DNA of 64,000 nucleotides from assembly GCF_003073045.1 (NCBI RefSeq), contig NC_037590.1:1452016-1516015 (forward strand), read 5' to 3'. Source of the stretch: Pomacea canaliculata. Its lineage: Eukaryota > Mollusca > Gastropoda > Architaenioglossa > Ampullariidae. Shown here one piece after another: positions 1 through 11,600 of this stretch (its first letter is position 1; every line of letters starts with the position of its first letter). The translations under genes and the position numbers were made by a program. Below the pieces are notes generated by a model that was not told the origin of the DNA, did no database searches, and saw only the letters and a list, made by a program, of their open reading frames with translations.

Positions 1-1420
1 TTGGGTAGTTTTAATTGTTTGGTTTGCGAAACACACTTTAAGATTTTTCACGTTTGTCAGTAATAGAGACTTGGCTAAGTTTGAAGCATCTTAGTACCTC
101 TGGCTATGATTCCAAACATGCACCCCCCACCCCATCTCTTTTGTGCAGAGTGAATACGCCTGTCTGCACGAAAAATAAGTTTTATTTTTCAGTTCTCTCT
201 GTTAATTCTGCCATCACATAGCAGTTTTTGCTGTAATCCTATGATTATTCGTGTTTATATCATCAGTGAAATTTTACACAGGAATAGCCCTGTTTAAGCT
301 TTTATTGCATAAACGATACTTTCTATGTAATTTGAAGTTTATAGATTTATTTTTGGTTGTATAAAATAGTAAATAGCGTACAGTTAATCTTCCATTGTGA
401 AAAATAGTGTATTAAAGCGACATGTGGTTGTTTCCCTTTGACTTCAACTCGATAACATGAGCTCTGTGGTGCTGGCTCTGTATACAGTGCATTGTAAAAG
501 CATAGCCATATCTCGCTTATTGCCAATATGTGTTTAAGTAATAGTCAAAATAAAATTTTATTTATTCTTTTGACCACTATACATAAAACATACTGTTGAC
601 TCTCTTGAGTAAAAAATTAGACACATCGTATGGTATCTTTCAGTTCTCTGATTAGCACAAAAATTTAGAGGCACTTAGGTAAAATTTTTAATAAATAAAT
701 GGTTTAAGTATTTTGATTGCTTTGTTGGGAAATGTATGATTTATGATTTTTAAAATAAAATATCCTTAAAATTTGGGTAATTGTTTTCTAAATGTTACTA
801 TGCAAGAAAGAAAGGTATATCATATTGTAGAAAAGGAAGAAAGGCATATAACTAAAAGATATGAAATTTAGTGATTAAATAAGACTTAGAAAAAGTGAAA
901 AAGCTGTAAAAGGTTTGTCAATGATCTAGAATAGCAGTCATTGAAAAATCAGCAAAAGGTGCAAAAGGACAAATGAGTGGCTTCAGTGAACAGTCTCTAG
1001 AGTTGTAGCACACAGAAGACTTGTTCTTTATTCTACTTTTATTGTAGTTTATTAAAGTGTCTCATAAAATGTGGTATACATCAAACGAAAGTCCTTTTCC
1101 TGCAGTGAGCAAAGACCATCTGTCAAAGTAGATGCCGCTTTCCGAAACTATAATCAATTTACTGCCAGCAAATGGGCTAAAGTCATTATCTTAAATGGGA
1201 AAAAAGCTGAATTTGAACTTGATGGTTTTGCTGTGAGTACAACTGGCAAGATATTTCCACAGAGAGGCAATATTTTCCACTGTGACTCTGGTGGTGGTAC
1301 CATGGTGATATTAATAGTGCTCTGTTCCTGTTAAGTCTAAAATTGTGCTGCAAACAGATAAGCAAGGCAACAAGACTTAAAAATATCAGGTTACCCTTAT
1401 TTTTTTATTGTGATCACACT
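1..1420. other. AT-rich non-coding stretch
   Basis: No gene is recognised. The longest open frame (1071-1334, 87 codons, plus strand) has no family motif that I recognise and no clear splice sites. The sequence is AT-rich with short A/T runs. It could be intron or 5' flank of the downstream PH/RhoGAP gene. Confidence 0.5.
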
Positions 1421-1625
1421 GAGGCAGTGCAGTGATGCAGTGGTTAACGCCTGTCACTAATACAGTAAAGGTTGGCTGTCCTTGGTTCAGTTCTCATCTC
1501 GGGCACACTGTTCTTTCTCAGCATGTGGCATCTATTTATAGGGCTGGCTGCCTTGCTGTAATATGGCCTAAGTTGCTGGCTTGGCATGAAACACCAATCT
1601 CCCTTATCACACCTGAGACAGTAGA
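1421..1625 (+). mobile_element. tRNA-derived SINE, diverged copy
   Basis: This is a diverged copy of the SINE also found at 40564-40747 and 48048-48234. It shares the 'gcctgtcac-aatacag' head, the box-B-like ggttcagttctcatctc, and the tail 'gcatgtggcatctatttatagggctggctgcc'. The 5' box A region is degraded (gtgatgcagtggttaacg). Confidence 0.75.
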
Positions 1626-1805
1626 TATAAAATTAGGATAGGTTGCTGCTTCATGTCAAGGCTATTGTGTCTTGTCTCTATAGTTATAAAAATGCTGTCC
1701 AGATCCTATGGATGTTGATTAACCTCCAAGGGTCAAAGCTATAAAGCTCTAGTAGAGATTCCCTGAGGTAAAATAATGTTAACCACTATCTGCAGAGTAT
1801 GGACA

Positions 1806-2145
1806 CTTTTTGTTATTATTATTATTTTTTTTTTTTTAAGGCCCTTCGCCCCTCCTGGGGCATAGGCCATCGACTACAGTCTTAACTGTTGTCGATGTTT
1901 TGGTAGCAAGGATTTGTTTTACGGGGTGGGGGTGCTGGCCCCACGCCCAACCCTCCTCCTTTTTCAGCCGGGCTTGGGACTGTCCTTGGCGGAGGGCGAC
2001 CAGCCCTGTAAACAGATGCCACGTGCAGAGAAAGAACAGCATGCCCAAGACGAGAAATGAACTCAGGGCAGCCAACCTTCACTGTATTGGTGACAGGCGC
2101 TAACAGCGCTAACCGTTGCACCACCGGGCCGCTTTTTGTTATTAT
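1806..2145 (-). mobile_element. tRNA-derived SINE with perfect 14-bp target-site duplication
   Basis: The element (about 1820-2131) is in minus orientation: it begins gcggcccggtggtgcaacgg (box-A-like) and ends in an A-rich (AAT)n tail seen as the T-run at 1825-1838. It is flanked by identical copies of ctttttgttattat at 1806-1819 and 2132-2145. The A-rich tail plus variable-length duplication indicates LINE-mediated retrotransposition. The region near the tail (about 1840-1990) differs from the shorter copies, so this is a longer subfamily. Confidence 0.9.
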
Positions 2146-2307
2146 GGAGACAAGATACATGTATCAAGATGCACTCCTACAAAAAAAATCAATGATAGCC
2201 ACATGATACTTATCACACGGATTAGTCCATAATCAAATCAGCTATATCCTGCTGCCGAGATGCTTCAAATCCAGCATCAACAAGGCCAAGACAAGGATAT
2301 ACCTAGA

Positions 2308-2693
2308 CAGGGCTACTGCTAAGGCTAAATTCTTTGGGGTCCCAGGGACCCCTTCTAAAGATTTCTGAGGGGTCCCAGGATAACTCTAAGGGGTCCCTTT
2401 ACAATGTGGAAAAAATCAACAAATCAACATACTGTGATGAGCTTATGTTCACTGTACTTGGGGTGCTCACTTTCTTTCTGTTTCTGAGACGATGATTTAA
2501 CCACGCTGTCAACATCTTGGAAATAGGTTAATGAAACTCTTCCCGGTAAGGGAAAAAAAAACTCAATGCAAGCGAGGTTACTCTCACCCTGTAGCAGACG
2601 ACAACAATAGATTGGGCTACGATGTGAGACACTACACTTACCCAATTTTGTATCTGTTCTTCACCCAAATTTGAAGGGGTCCCCTGGGATAAA
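2308..2693 (-). mobile_element. Non-autonomous DNA transposon, CAGGGCTTCTGCT-TIR family, truncated copy
   Basis: The plus strand starts with cagggctactgctaaggctaaa, the reverse complement of the 3' end of the copies at 14066-14240 and 25398-25890. The interior (2400-2693) matches the 25.4-kb copy closely in reverse orientation, including the ggggtccc motifs. The opposite terminal inverted repeat is absent, so this copy is end-truncated, and about 80 bases of interior are missing relative to the 25.4-kb copy. Confidence 0.8.
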
Positions 2694-3204
2694 AGATTAC
2701 TTGCCAAAATTAGTTAAAAAATTTCAGGGAAACGCATTTATATAATCAAGAAAAATGATACATCTATTGATAAGCTTAATGCTTGACAGAGAGCTGTTTT
2801 TTGTGCATTTTTGTTTTTTATTTTTTTGGCACAGGTTGAAGGGGACACTTTCTTTTTCCCTTCCTCAGCAAGCACTTGATTAGTTTATTAAAAAAGTTTT
2901 ATCCATACTTTTGCTATTATTATCAAGCCTATAATGGGTGTATGCACACTTTTGCATTGCATTGTACCAGGTGAAAATATCACAAACCAAAATAGTGTGG
3001 TGCAGTATTCAGAAAGTTGTACTATACAGACTTTTAAATCTTATTCTTTTATTATCACCAACTTCAGCCCCTCTTTTTTCTTTAACTTTGTAGTGGCAAT
3101 GGTAGGTGTTAGCTATCAGCATAAAAAAAGTATTTGGGAGGTAGTGTCCTATAATGATAATGCATTGTGGCACACTTTAGGAGTTGCCATCATTTTATGT
3201 GATA

Positions 3205-3414
3205 GCTTAATGCAGTGGTTCTGGTTCGGTGAGTCGGTCTCAGGGGTTCGGCGGAGCCTCCGCCACGGAGGTCAAGACACACCAGCAATTAGTGATGACA
3301 CTAAAGAAGGATTTGGTGAATGTGCATATGAAACTAAAGAAGGGTTCGGTGAATGTGCATATGAAACTTGTGAGTTTGGTACCTCAAAAAAGGTTAAGAA
3401 CCACTGGCTTAATG
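3205..3414. mobile_element. hAT-type MITE (CAGTGGTTCT family), copy 1
   Basis: The element spans 3213-3406. It begins cagtggttct and ends ggttaagaaccactg (inverted termini), and is flanked by an exact 8-bp duplication gcttaatg (3205-3212 and 3407-3414), as expected for hAT superfamily insertion. Compared with the copy at 5386-5571 it lacks about 27 bases behind the left terminus, and it carries an internal direct duplication of about 33 bases (around 3303-3367). No transposase is encoded. Confidence 0.9.
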
Positions 3415-3489
3415 GTTTGTAGCATCCTTCAACCAAGAGGTGAACACGATATGTAGACTACTAAGTAACTAACATCTTGGACTTGGTGG

Positions 3490-4215
3490 TTGGTGGAATA
3501 GTTGCTAACATGCCTGACACCATGACAGTGAGACTTAGCTTTTGTGGGATCGACATACCACTCTGTAGGTGACACCTGTTTACGGGGCTGACCATTGGTG
3601 GTTTGCTGTGGTTACTCTGGTTTCCTCCACCCTCTCTATGTGTATGTATTTATGTGTGTTCATGGAAATGCGTTTGATGCCTGCTCTTTAAAGTGATGTG
3701 CTTGTACATCTGTATTGATGTAAAGTGCTTTGAGTCAAATTCATGTTGGAGAAAGGCACTATATAAATGTGCTTATTGGTGTCCAGTCACTTAATCCCCA
3801 GACACTTCATCCCCGACACTTCATCCCCGACACTTCATCCCATAGACTTTTAATCCCCAGACACTTCATCCCCGACACTTCATCCCCGACACTCAAGAAC
3901 AATTTTCATATCATATTGTTGAAGAACATTAAATTTACTAGCTTATATGAACTTTAACTAATGTTGTAGATGTTCAAATGACGTTGAAGTTAATAGCATG
4001 ATTTGAATTTGAATTTCAATTAAATTTTTTGCTGACTTCATAATTTTTATAGTTAAGGATTTAGTTTAGGGATTAAGTGTCTGGGGATGAAGTGTCTGGG
4101 GATTAAAAGTCTAGGGGATGAAGTGTCGGGGATGAAGTGTCGGGGATGAAGTGTCTGGGGATTAAGTGACTGGGAACCGTGCTTATTATTGTTATTATTA
4201 TTACTACTACTATGA
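3490..4215 (+). mobile_element. Probable SINE/LINE tail (CR1/L2-like 3' end), interrupted by a foldback element
   Basis: The sequence contains 'cacctgtttacggggctgacc', related to the SINE tail elsewhere in the window. It is followed by taaagtgctttgagtc...gaaaggcactatataaat and a (TTA)n repeat, a 3' end typical of many animal SINEs and L2/CR1-type LINEs. The tail is split at 3778-4178 by the foldback element and resumes at 4179. The 5' boundary is uncertain. Confidence 0.55.
3769..4187. mobile_element. Foldback (long inverted repeat) element with 9-bp target duplication
   Basis: Two arms of about 100 bases (roughly 3778-3893 and 4070-4178) are near-perfect inverted copies separated by about 175 bases of AT-rich DNA. 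Each arm is built from repeats of 'cttcatccccgacac' and 'ttaatccccagacac'. The ends are ggtgtccagtcac and gtgactgggaacc. An exact 9-bp duplication gtgcttatt flanks it (3769-3777 and 4179-4187), the size made by Mutator-like transposases. No coding capacity. Confidence 0.85.
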
Positions 4216-5377
4216 ACTGAAAACGTTAATGCAGATTCTTCACACAGGCAATACTTTGTTTTTAATTCTCAGTATCCCATTATGCAAAACAGGAAGAAGA
4301 TTTAAAATATGCTGAAGTGGAACCAAATACTTCCAAGGCACATAAAAAGGAAACTGGTGATACGCAACAGAACTTAAAAAAAAAAGAGTTAGCTTGTTAT
4401 GAAACACACTGGAAGTGAAGAAAAAGAGGCTCAGCTTTATCTGATCCATTTGTTTTTACACTGATAGAGACTATGTGAATAGCAAGCACACTATTTTAAA
4501 GTTTTATTGAATGCAGCTAACATTGCAGCTGAGCACTTAACCACGGGATTAAGCATGACTAAAGTAAACAGGAATGATGTCTGCCAGGCTCTTGACATAA
4601 GCAGGAAGTTAAATACTGAGCTCAGAACTTCACTCGTGCTCTGCATTCTCTTGGCATTCTGAAACTGACATACTGAGTACAAAGCTGGTATAACAGTTGC
4701 TTGTAACATGGCAAAAGACTACTTTTTAAATTCACAAGAATCATGTGACAAGCTGGTAAGAGTTGTTGGTTTTTTTTTTTAGTTTAAGTACACACAGTTT
4801 TAAATGGTCTAAAATTGTGACTTCCTTACAGAAAAATGTTTTGTTTAACTTCATACTATGCAGATTTTGTGCACCTGTAAACACATGCATGTGCAATACA
4901 TAGATACTCATATACATGTGTTGTATATATGTGTGTGTATAGAAGATTATGAGCTAGCTTTTCCCCAAAACTTAGTGCATATCTGCAAGAGCCTTGTTTC
5001 AGATGAAAAAGTGAACATAATTGAGAAAGGATGTACACAAGAACCATACATAGCATTGATAAACCTGATCAGGACAGTTTATTGTATTTATGTGTTTTTT
5101 AAGCGTTATCAAGTTAGTCAAGTAGGTTGGAATTGGCCTTGAAATGGTTACTGTCCAGCATTGTTAGATAGATTTAGAAATAAAACGTAAAAAATTGCAG
5201 GAAAAACTTAGAAAAAGCGGCTTTAATAACAATTGAAAAAAATTGCATTAGTGGAAGAAGCAAAGCTCTTATGCAAAGCATCAGCACAGTTGAAGAATCC
5301 TTTTCTTGAGAAGTACTTGTTATCCATGTTTGGCTTGAATGACAGAGTTAGTCCTTTATGAGCTTGTAAATAAGATA
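4216..5377. other. Non-coding stretch
   Basis: No gene or named repeat is recognised. Open frames here are short and lack family motifs. There is a short TG/TA-rich tract at about 4900-4945. Confidence 0.4.
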
Positions 5378-5579
5378 GTGTAAAGCAGTGGTTCTTAACC
5401 GGGGTTCGATCGAACCCTAGGGGTTCGGTGAGTCAGTCTCAGGGGTTCGGCGGAGCCTCCGCCACGGAGGTCAAAACACACCCGCAATTCGTGATGACGA
5501 AAAGACGGGTTCGGTGAACGTGCATATGAAACTTGTGGGTTCGGTACCTCAAACAAGGTTAAGAACCACTGGTTTAAAG
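5378..5579. mobile_element. hAT-type MITE (CAGTGGTTCT family), copy 2, abutting an exon
   Basis: The element spans 5386-5571, with termini cagtggttcttaacc and ggttaagaaccactg that are perfect inverted repeats over 15 bases. It is flanked by gtgtaaag (5378-5385) and gtttaaag (5572-5579), an 8-bp hAT duplication with one mismatch. It has the extra segment ggggttcgatcgaaccctag missing from copy 1. Its right end lies 28 bases before the splice acceptor of the first PH-domain exon (exon start about 5600). Confidence 0.9.
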
Positions 5580-5602
5580 CTTGCTTTCTTTGTAAACAGA
5601 CA

Positions 5603-8600
5603 ATGGACCAGGTAGTAACAGACCTTATAAATGGGAAACCTCTTCGTGGGTGGCTACGCAAGCACGGAGGAGTGGTGCGCGGCTGGCAGCGGCGCTATTT
5701 TGTGCTGAAGAAAGAGTGTCTCTTCTGTTTCATGCGGGAAGATGACACTCGGATTACACACACTTATCTTCTGGATGAATATTGCCTTAATGAACTTCCA
5801 GCATCAACTGATGACCCCGATAAATTTTCATTTGAACTGTTGTCTGGTAAGTCAACTGCTCTGTAATTCATCTCTATCACAGCCATAGATAAGATGAATG
5901 AAGCATTGGTAAAAGTGTGGTAAATTGCTTATTTGGTACATTCTTCTATGTGATAGACGCTTATTTGGTACTCTTGTCTGTGAAGACATGTTGTGGTGGA
6001 GAGAGAAGTAGTGGGAAGATTGTGTAGTGAGTGCTATATAAGGATAATATGTTTCTGTGTCCAGATTTTTAGAGGATTGTTAATAACAGTGAAAAACCAT
6101 CGCTTATCTCCTTTTTGTTTGATCTTGAAGGCTGTCAGCAGTTTTGAAGCACGAAGGTTTATCAGTGCATTACCACTGTCTGGAATATGATTTTGATTAA
6201 ACTGAGGATATCTTGAACAAAATATTTAAAATAGATGTAGCATTATAATATTACACTGTACCAAATAATTCAGACATAACATTTGTGCTGGCTTACTATG
6301 TAATTATAAGGTGCAGTCTATTACAAGCTATTTTATGGTTTTACTTATAGAAAAAACTTTTCATGACTGGCTTACCATACATTGTAGCTACTATTTTAGC
6401 TACCAAAGTGAAGAAAAGCAGGATATTTGCCTTGATAAAAACTTCTTTTAAAAGAATTAACCCTTATAGCACGATTGCTGGGGAAGCATGGGGAAGGCAA
6501 TTTTCATTACTTTTGCAAAGTTCAAGATTTTTTCTTTCCAAAAATGTATAGTTTTCTTGGTCTAATCAAAGAGGATAATAAGAACGACTACTTAGGGGGA
6601 AAGGGAAGCCATGCTGACCTGGATGTGACTGCAGCCATGCACCCTACAACCCACCCACCCCCTCCCCTGTTGCGAGTATCAGTGTTTGGATGAGGTACAT
6701 GATGCGCTGTGCCAAGTTGTCACAGCCAACCATATTTGATGTACCAAATCCACTGAAATAGGAGATTTTTTCAGGATGGATAGCAAGAACTGTATCCAAA
6801 TTATTTATCAGCCACACTATGCATGATGCTACCTTGGAAAAGTCAGGTCACATAGAGTTCTTGCATGAAACTTTGTCATTGCTGTTGACACTTAAAAGCC
6901 ATGCATCGTATATGATTGGATGGAAAAGCCTGCTTCAACTATGGGATGATCTTTGTAAAGTGAATGAGGTTAAATTGTTCCACACTAGGAGACTAAACCA
7001 AGACTGTGTCGCAAACCACTTTTCTGTAATAGGAGGAAAAGGAGGGCATGGAGATAATCCAAGTCCCCGGCAGTTTCAGTTCTTTCTGTGCCAGGTGATA
7101 GTCTCATCATGCAGTATGAAAGAAGCAACTGCATTGAAGAGGGAGATCACTTTATCTTGACACTTAGCTGCATCAGTATTCAGGGCACTTCAGCAATTTC
7201 TGAAGTGAAGATGTAAAATCTCTCAGCTTGCTTTTAACATTTCTGCCGAGAAACTATATCAATTTCTGAAGACAATATTTCATTTACATTGCTGGGTATG
7301 TCGCCAAAAAAGGTACAAAGGAAAGTGTGTCCAGAGTGTAAAGAAATTATTACAGGAAAGCAAGAAGAAGCTGCAAGAAAGACCCTTTGTCAATCAAGGA
7401 GGTACTTTACGCTAATGATAGACTGGTTGTTATAATACCTCAGCTGGTAACATTGGTGGAGGAAATTGAAATTATATTCAGAAAATCTTAACAGCTCCTC
7501 CACATGGACTGAGTGAGAGGTCAATTTCTGTAATGTTTTGAACAGAGATCAAGCACTCTCATATGTCCCTCCATCAAATATAAACCAGGCAGTCTTGTTC
7601 ATTGTTTTGAAATATACGGCTGCATCTGCATTTTGACAGAAAACAATAGACACTTTTCTCCAATGTCTGCAAGGTAAAAATAGAAAAAAATGTTAAAACG
7701 GAAACATCTGTAAATATACATGTGAATATTTTATATTTTTGCACAGGCACTAAATGTAAAGGGGTTTTACAAATGTAACAACCATAGTCTCTGCATGTGA
7801 AATAAATCTGTCCAATTAGAGTTACTTGCAAAACCAATGCTAATGTAGATTTGGAAGTTCCTTTTTTTTAAATCCTATATAAATAATAGAAGTTGCCCCT
7901 TTGAAATATGTTTTCAAGCTCTATTTCCCAAAAGTATAAAGTGTGTGTTTCCAGCACAGGATAGAACAAAGGCGTGAGCAGCTAGCAACATTTACTGTCC
8001 TAAAGGGGCAGTGTCCTTGCATGCCATGACCTCCGCCTGACTTCAAGCTCTTATTCAACAGTGGTGGTTCTTGTTATCCTCTTTGGTCTAATGTTTACCT
8101 AAAGCAGCAATAATAAAAACAAACATCACCCTCTGCCATCTTCACAGTCTTCAGTTATTAGCCATCGTCTTTGTAATACTTTTAATTATATGCAGTGCTG
8201 GAAAGGTTAAGACATTTTCCTTCAGAATTTAGCTTTAAAATCAAATAAATAATGCAAATGGACACATGCAGTAAAAGGTTGCATATTAGGGCTTTCTGTG
8301 CACACATAAAAACATTTACTGATATTAATATTGACAAGTAATAGCTTTATTTGGACATAAATTTGTATATATATATAATGTGTGTGTGTTTAAAGAGAAA
8401 CAGCCGTCTGAATCAGTGACACTCTGTGCTACCAGTGAAGAGGAGAGAAAAATGTGGGTCAAGGCACTCTGCTATTCTATATATGCTCAAAAGGGAGGCG
8501 GTAAGTTTCTCTGTGTGTGTGTGTGTGCATGTTCATGCATACTATATCAAAAGGAAACCCATTCTTTTTTTTTTTTAATGATAGAAAAACCTGTTAAGCA

Positions 8601-11600
8601 ACACTGCAGTGAGTGAAATAATGCTTTGTAAGTAAATGCAAAAAGCTGTCACCTTTGCCCTGAAGAAGAATTAAAATTTTTTGAAAGCATGTCATTGAGT
8701 TAGATATCAATGAAATTTTAAGAAATACAACTTTTCGTCTTGAATATAATTACTTACCCAAGGCAAGTCCTGGTATTGTGCATGATGCCTTATTCTTTCC
8801 CTTCTTACAAAGACACTACAGTGCCACAGCATCCTACTCTACACAGTGAACATAGTATATTTTCCTTGTACAGTAATAAACTTATAACTGGTTGGGAACC
8901 CATTAAAGACATTATGGAAGATATATTTATTGATTGCCCTGTGTTGTTTTCAGCAAATAGAGAAGATAAGCAGTTTAGTAGATGACAGTTTTATTTCTTG
9001 TTCACAACTAATACATTGGAAGACTAGAGTGCATTGAAGAGGAGACAAATGTCAGAGAATATGCCATAATTTTACCTGTTTCTTGATAAAGTGACAAGGT
9101 TGCATATTTGTAGTTATAGCACATCTATACTTTAGGCATTTGGATTATATAGATTAAGAAACAGATTTTTTGAAACAGACGGGACTGGTATGTATTGCTA
9201 GAATTCTATGTGAATGTATGGCCGCATTTATCAGAGATCAAAGTTGACAAACCTTCTCATTGAGAAAACCAACACAACCTACCATCAGATAATCAGATGG
9301 TCAACTTCACAGGTCCTCAGCAGACCTGTGCACTGGACATAGCCAACTGCATGCCTGTGCTATCTGGGGCTGTCACTCTGTAAACTGCTGATGTGATATA
9401 GTCTTACAGACCCCAGAGCAATGAAGGTTGGCTGTCCTGGGTTCAACTCTTGTCGCAGGCGTGCTGTTCTATCTCTGCATGTGGCATCTATTTACAGGGC
9501 TGGCTACCTTGCCGTGATATAGCCTTAGTTGCTGATGCAGTTAAGAAATTAGAATAGACAGTCAAGTTCATATCAAGAACAGAATGATAAATCTTACTGT
9601 CATGTTTCTTGGAATGCAGAAGAAGATAAATCTTCTTGAACATTAAGGATGTTGATATTTATAAACTAGAGGAGTACTTGTTCCCACTGCACCCTTTATG
9701 ATGGCAGTGTTATATGCCATTTTGGTCTGACAATGGATTGTGTTTGGATCATATACCATATGATGGCAGTGTCGTATGCTGTTTTGGTCTGACTTTGTCT
9801 GGATCATCTGTTCATTATTGTGACCCACTTTTATACTTTGTATGCTTTGAACAGCTATATTTGGACTGCCTTTGGAAGAAGCAATGAAAATGGAGCACAA
9901 ACTAGGTCGTAAGATTCCCTACATTGTGGAGGCCTGCATAGAGCATTTAGAAAAATATGCCATGGAGACAGAGGGTATATTCAGGTAAGAGCAAGTGACA
10001 GACATGTCTAATAAAGTTTACATAGCTGTTGCAACAGTTGAATAGAATGCAATAACTCTTTTAACCTTAAAACATGTTTCTTGAACCAAACAAGGGCTTA
10101 TGTTCCTCTGTTTTGAATTTAGTACAACAGACATTATGAGCATATTAAGTACACTGCTTTTACCACAATTAATTTGTGAGCATCAACTTGTGCCTACTTT
10201 TTCTTCATTTTATATGAGGCTGTCATCAGCTTCATGCAAATGATTTTGAAAATTTGCAAACACAAAATTCTTGCAAAATAGCTTTGTGGATTGTCTAGAC
10301 TACATGTGGTTAAATACAGTTCAGCTTATCTCCTTTGTCATATTTTTATCAAGCTCATAGAGAGTTTATGTGACTGCTTCTAAGCAGATAACTTAACATG
10401 TTTGTGCAGTAATAACACCAGGACACCATATACAGGCATACCGAAAAGGACACATTTTGTATTTTTTGCCTGACCAACTCCCACCGTTACCTAGAAGGCT
10501 AGTATATCAGCCAGTCCTGTATTACTGATTATTATTAATGATGGTTGTCTATTCTAAAAATAGGAGGACATCAGTTTTTGGCATTCTCATGGAGGAAAGG
10601 AATTTTAGCATGATCAAGATAAAGCTCATGCCTTCAGATATAATTTCTGAAATATCTGACAAAATAATTTACTTTTTCAGGTTAGCGGGGCGAGCGGGAC
10701 TTTTGAAGGAGCTTCGAAGTCAGTTTGAAACTGCCCAGCACCCACCACTGGATAAAATTGATGTTCACACGGTGGCATCTCTCTTAAAAGCATATCTACG
10801 AGAACTCCCAGAGTCTTTGATACCACCAGGGATGTACCAGCGTGCCATGAATTGTGCCATGCGCTACTCAGAGCATAAACTGGAAGATGACCAGCTGGCT
10901 GAAGTTAAAAGCCTGGCACAGTTGCTATGGGAGCTCTCTGATGACAGTTACAACACACTGTCATATATCTGCCAGTTCCTGCACCGTTTAGCTACAAATG
11001 TTTCCAAAACCAAAATGGATGCACGAAATTTAGCCTTGATCTTTGGTCCCAACCTAATTCGTCATCTGGATAATAACCCTGAACTGATGATGATGACAGC
11101 AGATCTTACACAGCACCTGGCGTACATGATGATTCATCACTACTCAAAAGTTTTTTTGCCTCGACTTGAGTCAGATCAGAAGGCATCATCTTCTGTAGTC
11201 CCTCGACCACATGACGCAAAAGTTCCAATAGCTGATCTTTTGAGATTATCCCGCCCCTTGATTTTGGTGATGGGTCTTTATTGAAGCCTCGACCAACAAA
11301 CTTGTGTGATTTGGTAGGTTTAGAATTTAACTCTGCTCCTGTGGAAATTTCCAAGAATGACAGCCCCTTTGTTTTGGTTGAAGATCACTTCAAGTATCGT
11401 GACGAGCAGTGTGCTGGTCAGCAGGTGCCACAACAAGATGATGGGGCTATGTGCAATGACACTAGTAACATGGATAATGGAAGTGTTGATGCAGATGTCA
11501 CTCGAAGACCAATCGCCCCTCGGCGCACCAAGTCACGAATGAGCAGGCAGAGACGGTCATGTGGCACACCAACCTCCCCTGTATCTGGGGAATGGCCATC

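Noticed and set aside
1071..1334. 87-codon open frame near the window start
   Set aside because: Looks mildly protein-like (KWAKVIILNGKKAEFELDGF) but no family is recognised, and length alone is not support in AT-rich DNA.
10538..10680. Upstream extension of the RhoGAP exon frame (ATG at 10538)
   Set aside because: A good acceptor (tttttcag) at 10680 and the phase of exon 3 (ending in AG of the finger Arg codon) show that the exon starts at 10681; the earlier codons are intron.
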